Notes: generated by a model from the letters alone, not told the origin. A DNA stretch of 23,042 nucleotides from Lojkania enalia (GCA_010094045.1 ML986746.1:52173-75214); one strand, 5' to 3'. Shown: positions 12,098-22,315, counted from the stretch's first letter. Made by a program: numbers and translations.

Positions 12098-12466
12098 TAT
12101 TATAGGTATCTTTACTAGAACCCCTATACTAGACCTAATTAAGATCTAGGACTCTATATAGCTAGAAGAATAAGGCTAATATAAAGTATATAATACGTTT
12201 AGTAGCTTAGTTAACTAAGTAATTAAGTATATTTAGTAGCTTAGTTAACTAAATAACTGAGTAAGAAAATAATAAGAGAACTAAATTATATTTAATAATC
12301 TCGCGACTCTAATCTTTATAACTCTTTATAGTTAACTTAAATATTTTTTATATACTCTACTTATATACTTCTATTATAAGCCTATAAGAATAATATACTT
12401 TATAGTATATAATTACCTTTAGTTATTATCCTACCCTATACCTAGCTAAATAGAAGGGCCGTTACA
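12098..12466 (+). repeat. Element 2 3' LTR (369 bp)
   Basis: It is exactly the length of the 5' LTR, starting TATTATAGG and ending GGCCGTTACA. The end retains the unmutated TTACA that the 5' copy lost. The 34-bp palindromic repeat is at 12201-12264. Differences from the 5' LTR are mostly transitions, so divergence cannot be used directly as an insertion clock. Confidence 0.93.
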
Positions 12467-12471
12467 ATATT
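12467..12471. repeat. Target-site duplication of element 2, right copy
   Basis: ATATT follows the 3' LTR and matches 5588-5592. Confidence 0.9.
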
Positions 12472-12474
12472 ATT

Positions 12475-15150
12475 CTAGAACCTCTATTTCCCTTAGTATT
12501 AGGCTGTATATTAGTCTATATCTAGGTTCTTTTCCTAGTTATAGTTTAATTTTATAATTGTATTCTCTATATTTAAGTAGGTATTATAGTAGTTTTTAAA
12601 GTTATTTTATCAAATATTAGTATTCTTTAGGTATATTATATAATATATTTTCTATTAAGAATAATTCTTTTACTACTTCTTTTACTATTATAGCGAGTTA
12701 TTTCTTAATTAGTTAGCTAGAGTTTTTAAGGATAATTTATCCTGTTTACTAATTTATCTAAAGGTTTTCTTTTCTTAATTATAGAATTCCTAGGATAATA
12801 TTATAGTTAGTAATCTCTATAATTTAGAATATTTATTCTTATTAGGTTGTTTCTAGAATTTCGAACTCTCCTAGTTCTATAGTATATATAACTTTCTTCT
12901 AGAAATCTTTTCCTTCTATAATTTAAATTATATAAAGTTGTTCTAGTTATATTATAGGTATTCTTTTTCTAGTAATATAATTACTAGCTATAAAATTCTT
13001 TATTACTCTACTATTAATAAATATATATACTTTATAGCTATAGTACTATCCGGGTATTATAAGGTAGTATTCTTCTATATTCTTATATAGTTAAGTTATT
13101 TTAGACTAGTAGGCTATTACTTCTTTTATAAATATATATTTCGGATATTTCTATTCTAGATATTTATACTATAGTCTTCCTCTAATATATACTTTAGATA
13201 GTAGAGGTCTAAGTTTAAATACTATATAGTTTTAGGTTTATTTAGTAACTTTCTATTCTATTATAGCTTCTTATTTTATAAGATTTTCTAGTACTTTATC
13301 TTCGTTTAGTTATCTTAGCTATATACTTATATTTTCCTTTCTTTCTTAGTAAGTCTTATACTATCGTTTAATATACGATATCTATACTATCTTAAAATAT
13401 ACTAGATAGTATTAGTTTATATAGGGGTTATTATCTTCTCTAACCTAATAATCCTATTCTTATTTATATTATAATACTTTTAGTATCTAGTATTTTACTA
13501 GTACTTCGCTTTATAAGAAGGCTACTACTTTCTATATTATATACGCAGCCTTATTCTAATCTATTATATTAAAGTACTCTTCTACTACTTTTATAGTTTC
13601 TATCTATTTTTAGAAGTATAAGAAGCGGATTTCCCTAGGGTAGGTATTTTACTATTCTTCGTAAATATTAATAATATCTTATCCTAGTCTATTTTTATTA
13701 TAGAACTTTATAGGTAGTTCTTCTTATACGATAACTATAAGAGCTGGGGTTCTCTATTTATATTTAATTATTCCTTATTAATATATAAAATATACTCTAG
13801 ATACTAGTTTAGGTATTAGTACTCTAGTAGTAGCTTCTTCTATTTATAATAGGGTGTTTATTTCTTTATCCTTATCTAATATTTCCTAAACTTCTTCTAG
13901 CTATCTTTTTATATATTCCTATGTTACTATAAGTTATGTTTTCTTTTAAAGCTAATATCCTATAACTTCTTTAAGTTGTTAGTATATTTAATACTTATCT
14001 TTATTATAGAAGAACTAATATAAAGTTCTATATTCTATAGTTGCGGCTAATTTTTCTTTACCTACTTCCTACAGTTTATCTTCTATAGGCCGGTTTCTTC
14101 TTTCTTTCTTTTTACTTCGACATTCGTTTACTATATATTCTAATTTCTAATAGTTGTAGTACTTAATATCTTTCTTTTAAGTCTTCTTTTCCTAAGTCGC
14201 CTATAACTTAAACTTCTTTTCTCTAATAGTGCTTAGATTTATAGGTCCGCTCGTATTAGCAGCTTTTACTAAGAAGCATATCCTTTAGTAGTACGCTTAT
14301 CTTTCCTTATTTTTAAACTAGTATAGTTTATTATCAATTCTCTTTACTAGTTAGAAGTATAATACTAAGTCCTATAGTTACTCTATATATATTATTACTC
14401 TTCTTATTTCTATTTTTAATCCTCTATAAAACTTTACTATTATATTATAGTTATTCTAGGCAACTTTATTTAAGAGCTGTTAAAAGCTTAATATATATAA
14501 GATAATAGATTCCAGTTAAACTAGGTTGTAGAGTCTATCTTCTACTACTCGTACTTTATTAATATCTCTAAATACTAGTTTAAGTTTTTATTAGAAATAT
14601 ACTAGGCTTATAAATATTACCTTAATTTTACTCTTCTAGTATTCTTCTATATAGTTCTTAAAATCTATTAGAAAGGACTAGAACTAGTCGAGTAGTTTAC
14701 CTGTTAAATATACTCTTATAAATAGTACTTTCTCGTTCTTATATTAAATAATATCGAGGTTAGTATTAATATAGATCTTTACTACTACTAAGAATCCTTT
14801 AAGCTTAAACCTAGTTCTATTAAACTTGTTAAATAGTACTAGTTTAATTTATTATTAGTAATATATTATTAATAATACTCTTTTAACTTGCTTAAGTTTT
14901 TAGATAATTCTTATAAGTCTTATCTCTTATTTACTATTAACTATTCTTTATATTCCTTTAAGACTTTTAAAAAGGCTATTCTAAGTCTTCTTTAGGCTTC
15001 TTATCTATTTATCTACTAAAACTAGCTATTTCTATTATTACGCTAATTCGTTCTACATTCTTATAAATATAGTTGTTATACCTACTTCTAAAGAGGTAGT
15101 TTTACTAGCTAATCCTAATATTCTACTTGCGTAAGTTTTCTGCATTACTT
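12475..15150 (-). pseudogene. Element 3 gag-protease region, broken
   Basis: Homologous to the gag-protease part of element 2. The zinc knuckle at 14120-14164 reads KYYNY, stop, KLEYIVNEC: here the first and second Cys and the His have become Tyr and the last Cys survives, a different survivor from element 2, so the two copies decayed independently. The protease active site at 13004-13021 reads FINSRV, the same Asp-to-Asn change as in element 2. Many in-frame TAA and TAG codons are present. The frame passes directly into the RT-region fragment at 5592-4811 once element 2 is set aside. Confidence 0.85.
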
Positions 15151-15228
15151 ACTAAAAGTATCTTTTTTCTTATAACTAGGGTAGTTTAACTAGTCTTACT
15201 TCTTCTAGCCTTACGAGGGTAGTTAAAG

Positions 15229-15596
15229 TATAACAGCCTCCGATTAGCCTAGTATAGGATAAGGTAATAACTAAGAGTAATTATATACTATAGAAGATTA
15301 TTCTTATAGGCTTATAATAGAAATATATAAGTAAAGTATATAAAGGATATTTAAGTTAACTATAAAGAGTTATAAAGATTAGAGTTATAAGGTTGTTAAA
15401 TATAATTTAATTTCCTTATTATTTCTCTATTACTTAGTTACTTAATTAGCTAAGCTACTAAGTATATTTAGTTACTTAGTTAACTAAACTACTAAGTACG
15501 TTACGTATCTTATATTAGTCTTATTCTTCTAGCTATATAGAGTCCTAGATCTTAATTAAGTCTAGTATAGGGTTTACTATAGGGGTATTTATAATA
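15229..15596 (-). repeat. Element 3 5' LTR (368 bp)
   Basis: On the minus strand it starts TATTATAAATACCCC at 15596 and ends GGCTGTTATA at 15229. It aligns throughout with both LTRs of element 2 and carries the same palindromic 34-bp duplication at about 15430-15500. Confidence 0.92.
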
Positions 15597-18592
15597 TATA
15601 GTACTATAGTACTATACTTAATCTATTATAAATCGGGCCTAATTTATTACCTTATATTAGATAGGCCTTTTACTATCGTCGTTATACTACTACTACTTCT
15701 TTACCCTAGTCCAGCCTTAACTACCTATCTACCTTACCTCCGGTGTTTCTTTACCCCCGTTAAGCTCTAAGAAGTAATATTATAATATATTAAGCAGCTA
15801 GAATACCTTAATTAAGCGTATACTAAGATACTTAATAATATTAATTAGTATACTATAGTTTTCAATCTCTATCTACGTTGTCTATACACTCTATAGCTCT
15901 AATATACTCTTTTCTTCTTTATCTACTTTAGCTTCTTCGACTTCCTCTATCTTATTCTAATATCCTTTACTAAACGACTCTCCAACTACTTCTCTACTAA
16001 TACTAACAGCCGTATATTAGTAGTCTAGTATATATAGCTTAATACTTATCTATTTACTAGTCTCGCGCTTAAGTATGCGTATTAGTTAGTCTATCTTCTA
16101 TAGTCTATATTAATCCGCCTATATATAGTTACTAAAGCTGCTGCTAAGTACTTTAATATTTAAATACTCTTAAAACGGCTGTATATAAGTTAAATATACT
16201 ACTATTACCTACTCTAGCTATAGTAGTAGAAAGTATAGTACTATCTTTAGCTTATTCTACTAGGATTGCGATTTGTAATAGTAGACTACTATTATAATCT
16301 ACCCGTCTACTATAAAGATATTATAGTTTTATAGTACCTTATTATAATACTATATTATTATAATCTCTAACCCTCGTCTAGACTGCCTTAAAGTTATATA
16401 TATATTAACTATTAGTAGTTCTAAGAAGCGATCTATCTATTATAAGTACTATTTTACCTGCTACTTATTTTATAAGCCGTCTCTTAACTAGAGCTGCTAA
16501 CCAGCTTCTATCTACCTAGCCTGAATAAGCATTTATTTAAGCTTATTATTAAGCTGATTATTATAATAATAGATAAAGAATATACTCTACTATATAAATA
16601 TAATATTATTAATAAGCTACTCTAGCCGGATAGTAAACTAGTCCTCAGCTCTAGCTGTTTAATACAGCTCCTACTAGAGTATTTCCTCTACTTTAGCTAC
16701 TATATCCTATACTATCTTATAGAACTAGCTAATATAGATCAGCCGGCTATTAAGATAGAACGTCTTCTTATTCTTTAACTAGTAAACGTTATCTAAATTA
16801 CTAGCTGTTAGTATAATAAACTTTCTATATACTAGTAAGTTAATTATCTTACTTATTAGACTAAATAATCTATTAGCTAGAAACTTCTACTATATAAGTA
16901 GAAAATACTCCTAATTCTTATCCGTCTACTTATCGTACTCTACTACTAGAAGTAGCTTCTCTATACCTAGTACGTGTATATAGTATACTATGCTAGCTAG
17001 CATATATAAGTAGTTCTTTACTATATATAAGTAGTCTATCTTAGTATTAATTCCTAGTATAGTAAGAAAATAGATAAGTCTATTACTAAATAGCCGATCG
17101 CCTATTAATTAAAAAATAAATAATATAAGTATATTTAGTAGTATTCTAAGCTAAGCATTTTTACTATTCCTATCTAATATAACCTATAGTACTATTACTA
17201 GTTTCTTCTACTTATTTTACTAATAGAATAGCTCGCGCGTATCTTCTATCTAATCTATTTCTTTCTTTCTATAGTATCTATAATAGAGGCCGCTATTACT
17301 ATTATTATTACTATTAGTACTACTTTTAACTTTACTAGACCTAGAACTTATACTATTATCTAATACTATACTATTATTATTACTATTATTACTATTACTA
17401 TTATAGCTAAACTATATAGTTTAAACTTCTTTATTAGTAATAATATAGAGAAAGTAGTAGATAAACTTAATAGTATAGTTAGTATATACTACTTAACTCT
17501 TAGGGTTCTGTAGTTAAGTAAGCGGACGCCTATCTACCTTATATTATTAAGTACTTCTAAACTACTATCTTATCTCTTATATAAGTAATAATAACCCTCT
17601 AATACTCTACTTAACTAATAGCTTAACTAGCTTTACTATCTACTAAAGTTTCACCTCATCTTAGTTAAGTAGCCGGATCTAATATATAAGATATATTTAA
17701 TTCTACTTTACTAGATACTCTAGCTATCCTATCTATTTAAACTATCTAGTTTTATCGGTTTTTGCTACCTCTATATTTATAACCTATATCTTCTTTTCTT
17801 TCCTCTACTTTATAAGCTTAAACCTAGCTAACTTATTATATATAATATTAGCCTCTATATAGAAAATAGCTAGCTTATAGTTATAGCTGCTTATATTAAT
17901 AATAAAATATTATTATAGCCTACTAGTTTAAAAGAATATCTATACCTTAACCTTTTAATAGAACCTATTTTTATTACCTATCTATACCTACTTATACTTT
18001 TTCTTTAGATATATATATAGCATGTTAATATTAGTAGTAATATAGTATCTAGATTACTTATACTAGAACCTATTTAGTAGCTTTTCTAATTCTAGTATTA
18101 GTTACCTAAATAGTATAGGTAGTTAGATATTTTTTACTAGTCTAATTAGTTACTAAAAAGTATACTTAATAATTATTCTCCTCTATTCTATTATTATACT
18201 ATAATAGTACTATAAATATATATTAATATTTAATATAGTAGTTATATATTTCTTATATATTAGAACGTAGTACTCGGGTAGATAGTAGAGATAGTTCTTA
18301 ATATCCTCTAGTAATAGTACTATTCTACTTACTTATATACGGGTCTTTCTACTATAGATATAGTATTACGCCCTCGGTTCGAGCGTCTATATATCTTAGT
18401 AGAACTATATCCTTCTAACCTTATTATAGCTCTATACTAGTATAGGTGTAATAATATAGCGTTATAAGTAGAATAAATAGATTCTACTAAATAGTTTTTA
18501 TATATAAAGTATTACGATTAGAGTACTAGTTATAAATAAATTAGGGGGGTAATAGTTAAACGAATTATCCTCTTTTAACAACCTATTTTAGG
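15597..18592 (-). pseudogene. Copy A: degenerate telomere-linked RecQ-type helicase gene, N-terminal to middle part
   Basis: The minus strand gives a broken reading that matches the region preceding the helicase domain in the large subtelomeric RecQ-type helicase genes of filamentous ascomycetes. Landmarks: VVEYDK (16929-16946), ARAED (about 16640), RQSRRG (about 16390), FIVDG (ending near 16302), YYYKS, VVYLTYIQPF (about 16180), REVVGESFSKGY (15961-15995), EEVEEAKVDKEE (about 15910-15950), and NIIKYLSIR further on. A Ser/Asn-rich linker is at 17293-17404. The segment after about 18048 (N-terminal side) is unique to this copy and includes RILRTISTIYP, which I cannot assign. Almost every stop is one transition from Gln or Trp. 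The reading ends at 15597 before any Walker A motif, where element 3 begins. Family assignment is from recall of conserved phrases; the helicase itself is not seen. Confidence 0.72.
17293..17404. repeat. TAC/TTA trinucleotide-rich low-complexity tract in copy A
   Basis: Runs of ATT and ACT triplets; on the minus strand they read as Ser/Asn repeats. It is likely a former Ser/Asp-rich linker of the helicase-family protein with Asp codons turned to Asn. The equivalent tract in copy B is at about 20288-20400. Confidence 0.7.
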
Positions 18593-21044
18593 TATAGTAC
18601 TATAGTATTATACCTAATCTATTATAAATTAGGCCTAATTTGTTGCCTTATATTAGATAGGTTCTTTACTATTGTTATTACACCGCTGCTACTTTCTTAC
18701 CCTAGTCTAGCCTCGACTACCTGTCTATCTTACCTCTAGTATCTCTTTACCTCTATTAAGCCCTAAGAAGTAATACTATAATATACTAAATAGCTGGAAT
18801 ACTTTAATTAAATATATACTAAGATACTTAATAATATTAATTAGTATATTATAATTCCTAATCCCTATCTATATTATTTATATACTCTATAACTCTAGTA
18901 TACTTTCTCCCTCTTTATCTACTTTAGCTTCTTCGACTTCCTCTATCTTATTCTAATATTCTTTACTAAACAACTCTCTAACTACTTCTCTACTAATATT
19001 AACAGCTGTATATTAGTAGTCTAGTATATATAGCTTAATACCTATCTATTTACTAGTTTTACACTTAAGTATATATATTAGTTAATCTATCTTCTATAGT
19101 TTATATTAATCCGCCTATATATAGTTATTAAAGCTGCTGCTAAGTACCTTAATATTTAAATACTCTTAAAATAGCTATATATAAGTTAAGTATACTACTA
19201 TTACCTATTTTAGCTGCGGTAGTAGAAAGTATAGTACTACTTTTAGCTTATTCTACTAGAATTGCGATTTATAATAGTAGACTACTATTATAATCTATTT
19301 ATCTACTATAAAGATATTATAGTTCTATAGTATCCTATTATAATACTATATTATTATAATCTCTAATTCTTATCTAAACTACTCTAAAGTTATATATATA
19401 TTAACTATTAGTAGTTTTAAAAAGTAATCTACCTACTATAAGTACTACTTTACCCGCTACTTACTCTATAAGCCGTCTCTTAACTAGAGCTGCTAACTAG
19501 CTTCTATCTGCCTAGCCTAAGTAAGTATCTACTTAAACCTATTATTAAGCCGATTATTATAATAATAGATAAAAAATATATCCTATTATATAAACGTAAT
19601 ATTATTAATAAGCTATTCTAGCTAGATAGTAAACTAGTCCTTAGCTCTAGCCGTCTAATATAGCTCCTACTAGAGTATCTTCTCTACCTTAGCTACTATA
19701 TCCTATACTATCTTATAGAACTAACTAATATAGATCGGCCGGTTATTAAGATAGAATATTTTCTTATCCTTTAACTAGTAAATATTACCTAAATTACTAG
19801 CTGTTAGTATAATAAACTTTCTATACGCTAGTAAGCTAATTATCTTACTTATTAGACTGAATAATCTATTAGCTAGAAACTTCTACTATATAAGTAGAAA
19901 ATACTCCTAGTTCTTATCTATCTACTCATCGCGCTCTACTACTAGAAGTAGTTTCTTTATACCTAGCACGCGTATATAGTATACTATACTAGCTAGTATA
20001 TATAAGTAGTTTTTTACTGTACGTAAGCAGTTTATTTTAGTATTAATCCCTAGTATAGTAAGAAAATAGATAAGCCTACTACTAAATAGCTGATTATCTA
20101 TTAATTAAAAAATAAATAATATAAGTATATCTAGTAGTACCCTAAACTAAGTATTTTTACTATCTCTATCTAATATAACCTATAGTACTATTACTAGTTT
20201 CTTCTACTTATTTTACTAATAGAATAGCTTACACGCGTCTTCTATCTAATTTACTTCTTTCTTTTTATAGTACCTATAATAGGGGCTGCTATTACTATTA
20301 TTATTACTATTAGTATTACTTCTAGTTCTATTAGACCTAGAACTTATACTATTATCTAATACTATACTATTATTATTACTGTTATTACTATTACTACTAT
20401 AACTAAACTATATAGCCTAAGTTTCTTTATTAGTAATAATATAGAGAAAGTAGTAGATAAACTTAATAATATAGCTAGTATATATTATCTAACTTTTAGA
20501 GTTCTATAGTTAAATAAGCGGACGCTTATCTACCTTATATTACTAAGTACTTCTAAACTACTATCTTATCTCTTATATAAGTAATAATAACTCTCTAATA
20601 CTCTACTTAACTAATAGTTTAACTAGCTTCGCTACCTACTAAAATTTTACCTTACCTTAGTTAGGTAACTAGATCTAATATATAAGATATACTCGATTCT
20701 GCTTTACTAGATACTCTAACTACCCTATCTACTTAAACTACCCAGTCTTATTAGTCTTTACTACCTCTATATTTATAACTTATATCTTTTCTTCTTCCCT
20801 CTACTTTATAAGTTTAAACCTAGCTAACTAATTATATATAATATTAGCCTCTATATAGAGAATAGTTAGCTTATAATTATAGCTGCTTATATTAACAATA
20901 AAATATTACTACAACCCGCCAGCCTAAAAGAATATCTATACCTTAATCTTCTAATAGAATCTACTTTTATCGCCTATTTATACCTACTTATACTTCTTCT
21001 TTAGATATATACGTAGCGCGTTAATATTAGTAGTAATATAGTAT
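18593..21044 (-). pseudogene. Copy B: second degenerate helicase-family gene, tandem to copy A
   Basis: This copy aligns with copy A at a constant offset of 2996 bp from 18593 to 21044, with no net indel, and differs mainly by transitions. The same landmarks are present; for instance, the VDG of copy A reads VDK at 19295-19306. It breaks off at 21044, at the position equivalent to 18048 in copy A, where G-rich telomere-like repeats take over. Left of 18593 the minus strand could continue for a few codons (VVKRG, LLPP at about 18575-18545), weakly like the approach to a Walker A motif, but no Walker A follows, so the exact A/B junction is uncertain. The gene product would be a helicase linked to chromosome ends; this copy is dead. 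Confidence 0.7.
20288..20400. repeat. TAC/TTA trinucleotide-rich low-complexity tract in copy B
   Basis: Positionally equivalent to the tract at 17293-17404 in copy A, with the same triplet structure. Confidence 0.7.
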
Positions 21045-21079
21045 TAGGCTGGTAAATAGGGTATATAGTACCTTACCTA

Positions 21080-21235
21080 GGTTGAGGTTGGGTTCGGGGT
21101 TCTTGGCGCTGGGGTTAGAGTTAAGGTAGGGTTCTTAGCGCTGGGGTATAGGTTAGGTAGGGGTTCTTGGCATTAAGGTTAAGGTTAAGGTAGGGTTCTT
21201 AGCGCTGGGGTATAAGGTTAAGGTAGGGGTACCCT
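21080..21235 (+). repeat. G-rich, telomere-like minisatellite (about four units)
   Basis: Four imperfect units of about 31-47 bp, each built around GGGTTCTTAGCGCTGGGGTA followed by GGTTAAGGTA-type sequence. The plus strand is strongly G-rich with few Cs. The GGTTAAGG motif resembles degenerate TTAGGG-type telomere repeat, but no perfect TTAGGG run is present. It starts shortly after the breakpoint of copy B at 21044. Confidence 0.7.
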
Positions 21236-21265
21236 ATAGGGTTCCTCTATAATTACAGGAAATAA

Positions 21266-21325
21266 TTATATATTACATATTTATTATATATTATATATTA
21301 TATATTTATTATATATTATATATCA
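21266..21325. repeat. AT microsatellite
   Basis: Repeated TATTATATATTATATAT-type sequence of only A and T apart from one C. It lies between the G-rich minisatellite and the inverted-repeat element and has no coding content. Confidence 0.85.
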
Positions 21326-21333
21326 AATATTTA

Positions 21334-21354
21334 TCACTGTGAATTATTACAGTA
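21334..21354 (+). repeat. Left terminal inverted repeat
   Basis: Pairs with 22153-22173 in inverted orientation, 17/21 identical, preceded by TA. Confidence 0.6.
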
Positions 21355-21785
21355 GAGAACCAGTTTCATTTAAAGTAGCCTTTTCTAAGCCTAAGACTAC
21401 CTAGGGATTATAACTCTAATCTAATAGAAGACTAAACTTCTTATAGTATCGCTTTACCAAATATATATCCTTATTTTAGATAGTAACCCGCTTTGCGTGA
21501 ATTGCGTTTATATTATAGTCTAATATAGTTAGTATTATACAGTATAAATTATATAAAAAATAACATACCTTTAAAGAACCCAATAAGAAAAGCCTTAGCA
21601 GACTCTTAGAGAGCCTTAATTACGCTCTATTACCAACGCATCTTACTACTATAGGTATCCTCCCAAACTACGGCAGTAATTTCACGGATTAGCCGCGAAA
21701 ACGGGAGCTTTCGAAAGAGGAGTTCAGTGCTCTTCTAATATTATTTAATCTGTTGAAGTGCGACGGCTATATCCTATTAGTATAT

Positions 21786-21809
21786 AACTGTAATAAAAAC
21801 CTATAATAA
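21786..21809 (-). repeat. Internal third copy of the terminal repeat
   Basis: Its reverse complement, TTATTATAGGTTTTTATTAC and onward, matches the right end with about three changes, two of them C-to-T as RIP would cause. Confidence 0.5.
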
Positions 21810-22152
21810 CTCACTCCTAGGGCGATAGCGACGCTTTGCTAGCGCAGGCTTTACTAGTACAGGTACCTTACGAGCTAATTTAGCGGCAAGCTACTTTCGG
21901 GGAAACTTGCTACCTATTAGAACGATTTTAGATCGTGCTGTTCCTCGAGTGCGAGACATTACGTGTTAATAGTAGTAGAGTAGAGTGGTTAACGTCGATA
22001 ATTAAGGTTGGTAGTATGAAGCTAAGTTGAGGTTCGTTGATAGATACCCAAAATATAAATATAGATGCTAAGATACGCACGTGCTAAGAGCTAGTACTAA
22101 ATTAGGATTATAAAGTAAAGCTAATAAGGTATTTAGGCGTATATTACAAGAA

Positions 22153-22173
22153 TACTGTAATAAAAAACTGTGA
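22153..22173 (-). repeat. Right terminal inverted repeat
   Basis: Inverted partner of 21334-21354, followed by TA at 22174-22175. Confidence 0.6.
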
Positions 22174-22307
22174 TAACTTACTATCTTATAGAACCAGCAG
22201 TACACTTTTCAGTGATAGTTTTTTATACTAAACCGACCAATATTTTATATTTATTTAAATGTGCATATATTTTATTATTATTTCTATCTAATCTATACTA
22301 GTAGGTG

Positions 22308-22315
22308 GCACGTGC
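22308..22315. promoter_or_regulatory. GCACGTGC palindrome upstream of the right-hand gene
   Basis: This E-box/G-box-type octamer lies 113 bp before the proposed start codon. An identical octamer is at 22077-22084, inside the inverted-repeat element. CACGTG is bound by fungal bHLH factors such as Cbf1- and Pho4-type proteins; function here is inferred from position only. The rest of 22176-22427 is a T-rich then pyrimidine-rich leader, as expected before a fungal start codon. Confidence 0.3.

Larger units (their letters stand above)
5593..12466 (+). mobile_element. Element 2: complete but RIP-degraded Ty3/gypsy chromovirus
   Basis: This 6874-bp element has two 369-bp LTRs (5593-5961 and 12098-12466), a polypurine tract, a gag-protease-RT-RNase H-integrase-chromodomain order, and flanking ATATT duplications at 5588-5592 and 12467-12471. 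It lies inside element 3, a member of the same family in the opposite orientation. The sequence is extremely rich in TA and poor in CA and TG, and stops occur every few tens of codons, so it cannot make protein. A non-gag-pol tract of antisense coding character sits between the chromodomain and the 3' LTR. Chromoviruses are known to favour heterochromatin through the chromodomain, which fits insertion into an older copy; that link is inference. Confidence 0.95.
12467..15596 (-). mobile_element. Element 3, 5' half: LTR, gag and protease
   Basis: Read on the minus strand from 15596 this is colinear with 5593-8723 of element 2: 3130 against 3131 bp. It contains the 5' LTR, leader, gag and protease, and stops where element 2 inserted. 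The remainder of the element continues at 5592-4811. Its outer LTR edge abuts copy A of the helicase-family repeat at 15597. TATAG at 15597-15601 is the position of the expected target duplication, but the partner copy would lie left of the window. It shares element 2's family and heavy RIP decay. Confidence 0.93.
21334..22173. mobile_element. Putative non-autonomous TA-flanked inverted-repeat element (840 bp)
   Basis: The left end (21334-21354, TCACTGTGAATTATTACAGT) and the reverse complement of the right end (22153-22173, TCACAGTTTTTTATTACAGT) agree at 17 of 21 positions. Both are flanked by TA (21332-21333 and 22174-22175), the target duplication of Tc1/mariner-type transposons. No transposase frame is visible inside, so it would be a MITE-like or deleted copy. 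A third, more mutated copy of the terminus lies inside at 21786-21809 in the orientation of the right end, so the structure may be two overlapping or nested elements. The interior has more CA/TG than the retroelements and several short hairpins. No gene was seen in this stretch. Confidence 0.55.

Noticed and set aside
12201..12264. A CRISPR-like repeat array
   Set aside because: There are only two units without distinct spacers, they lie within an LTR, and the genome is eukaryotic.
17293..17404. An independent microsatellite locus
   Set aside because: It is in frame with the helicase-family reading and recurs at the same place in copy B, so it is a former low-complexity coding linker.
18540..18592. 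Helicase motif I (Walker A) at the end of copy B
   Set aside because: VVKRG and LLPP resemble the approach to the motif, but no GxGKS/T-like codons follow, even allowing for single transitions.
15597..21044. A DNA transposon (hAT or similar) transposase pair
   Set aside because: The palindromic start at 15597/18593 looked like a transposon end, but no matching inverted end was found and the conserved phrases fit the helicase family better.
21880..21960. A tRNA or structured RNA from the GCAAG...CTTGC hairpin
   Set aside because: The stem is short, there is no cloverleaf or internal promoter box, and the region lies inside the inverted-repeat element.
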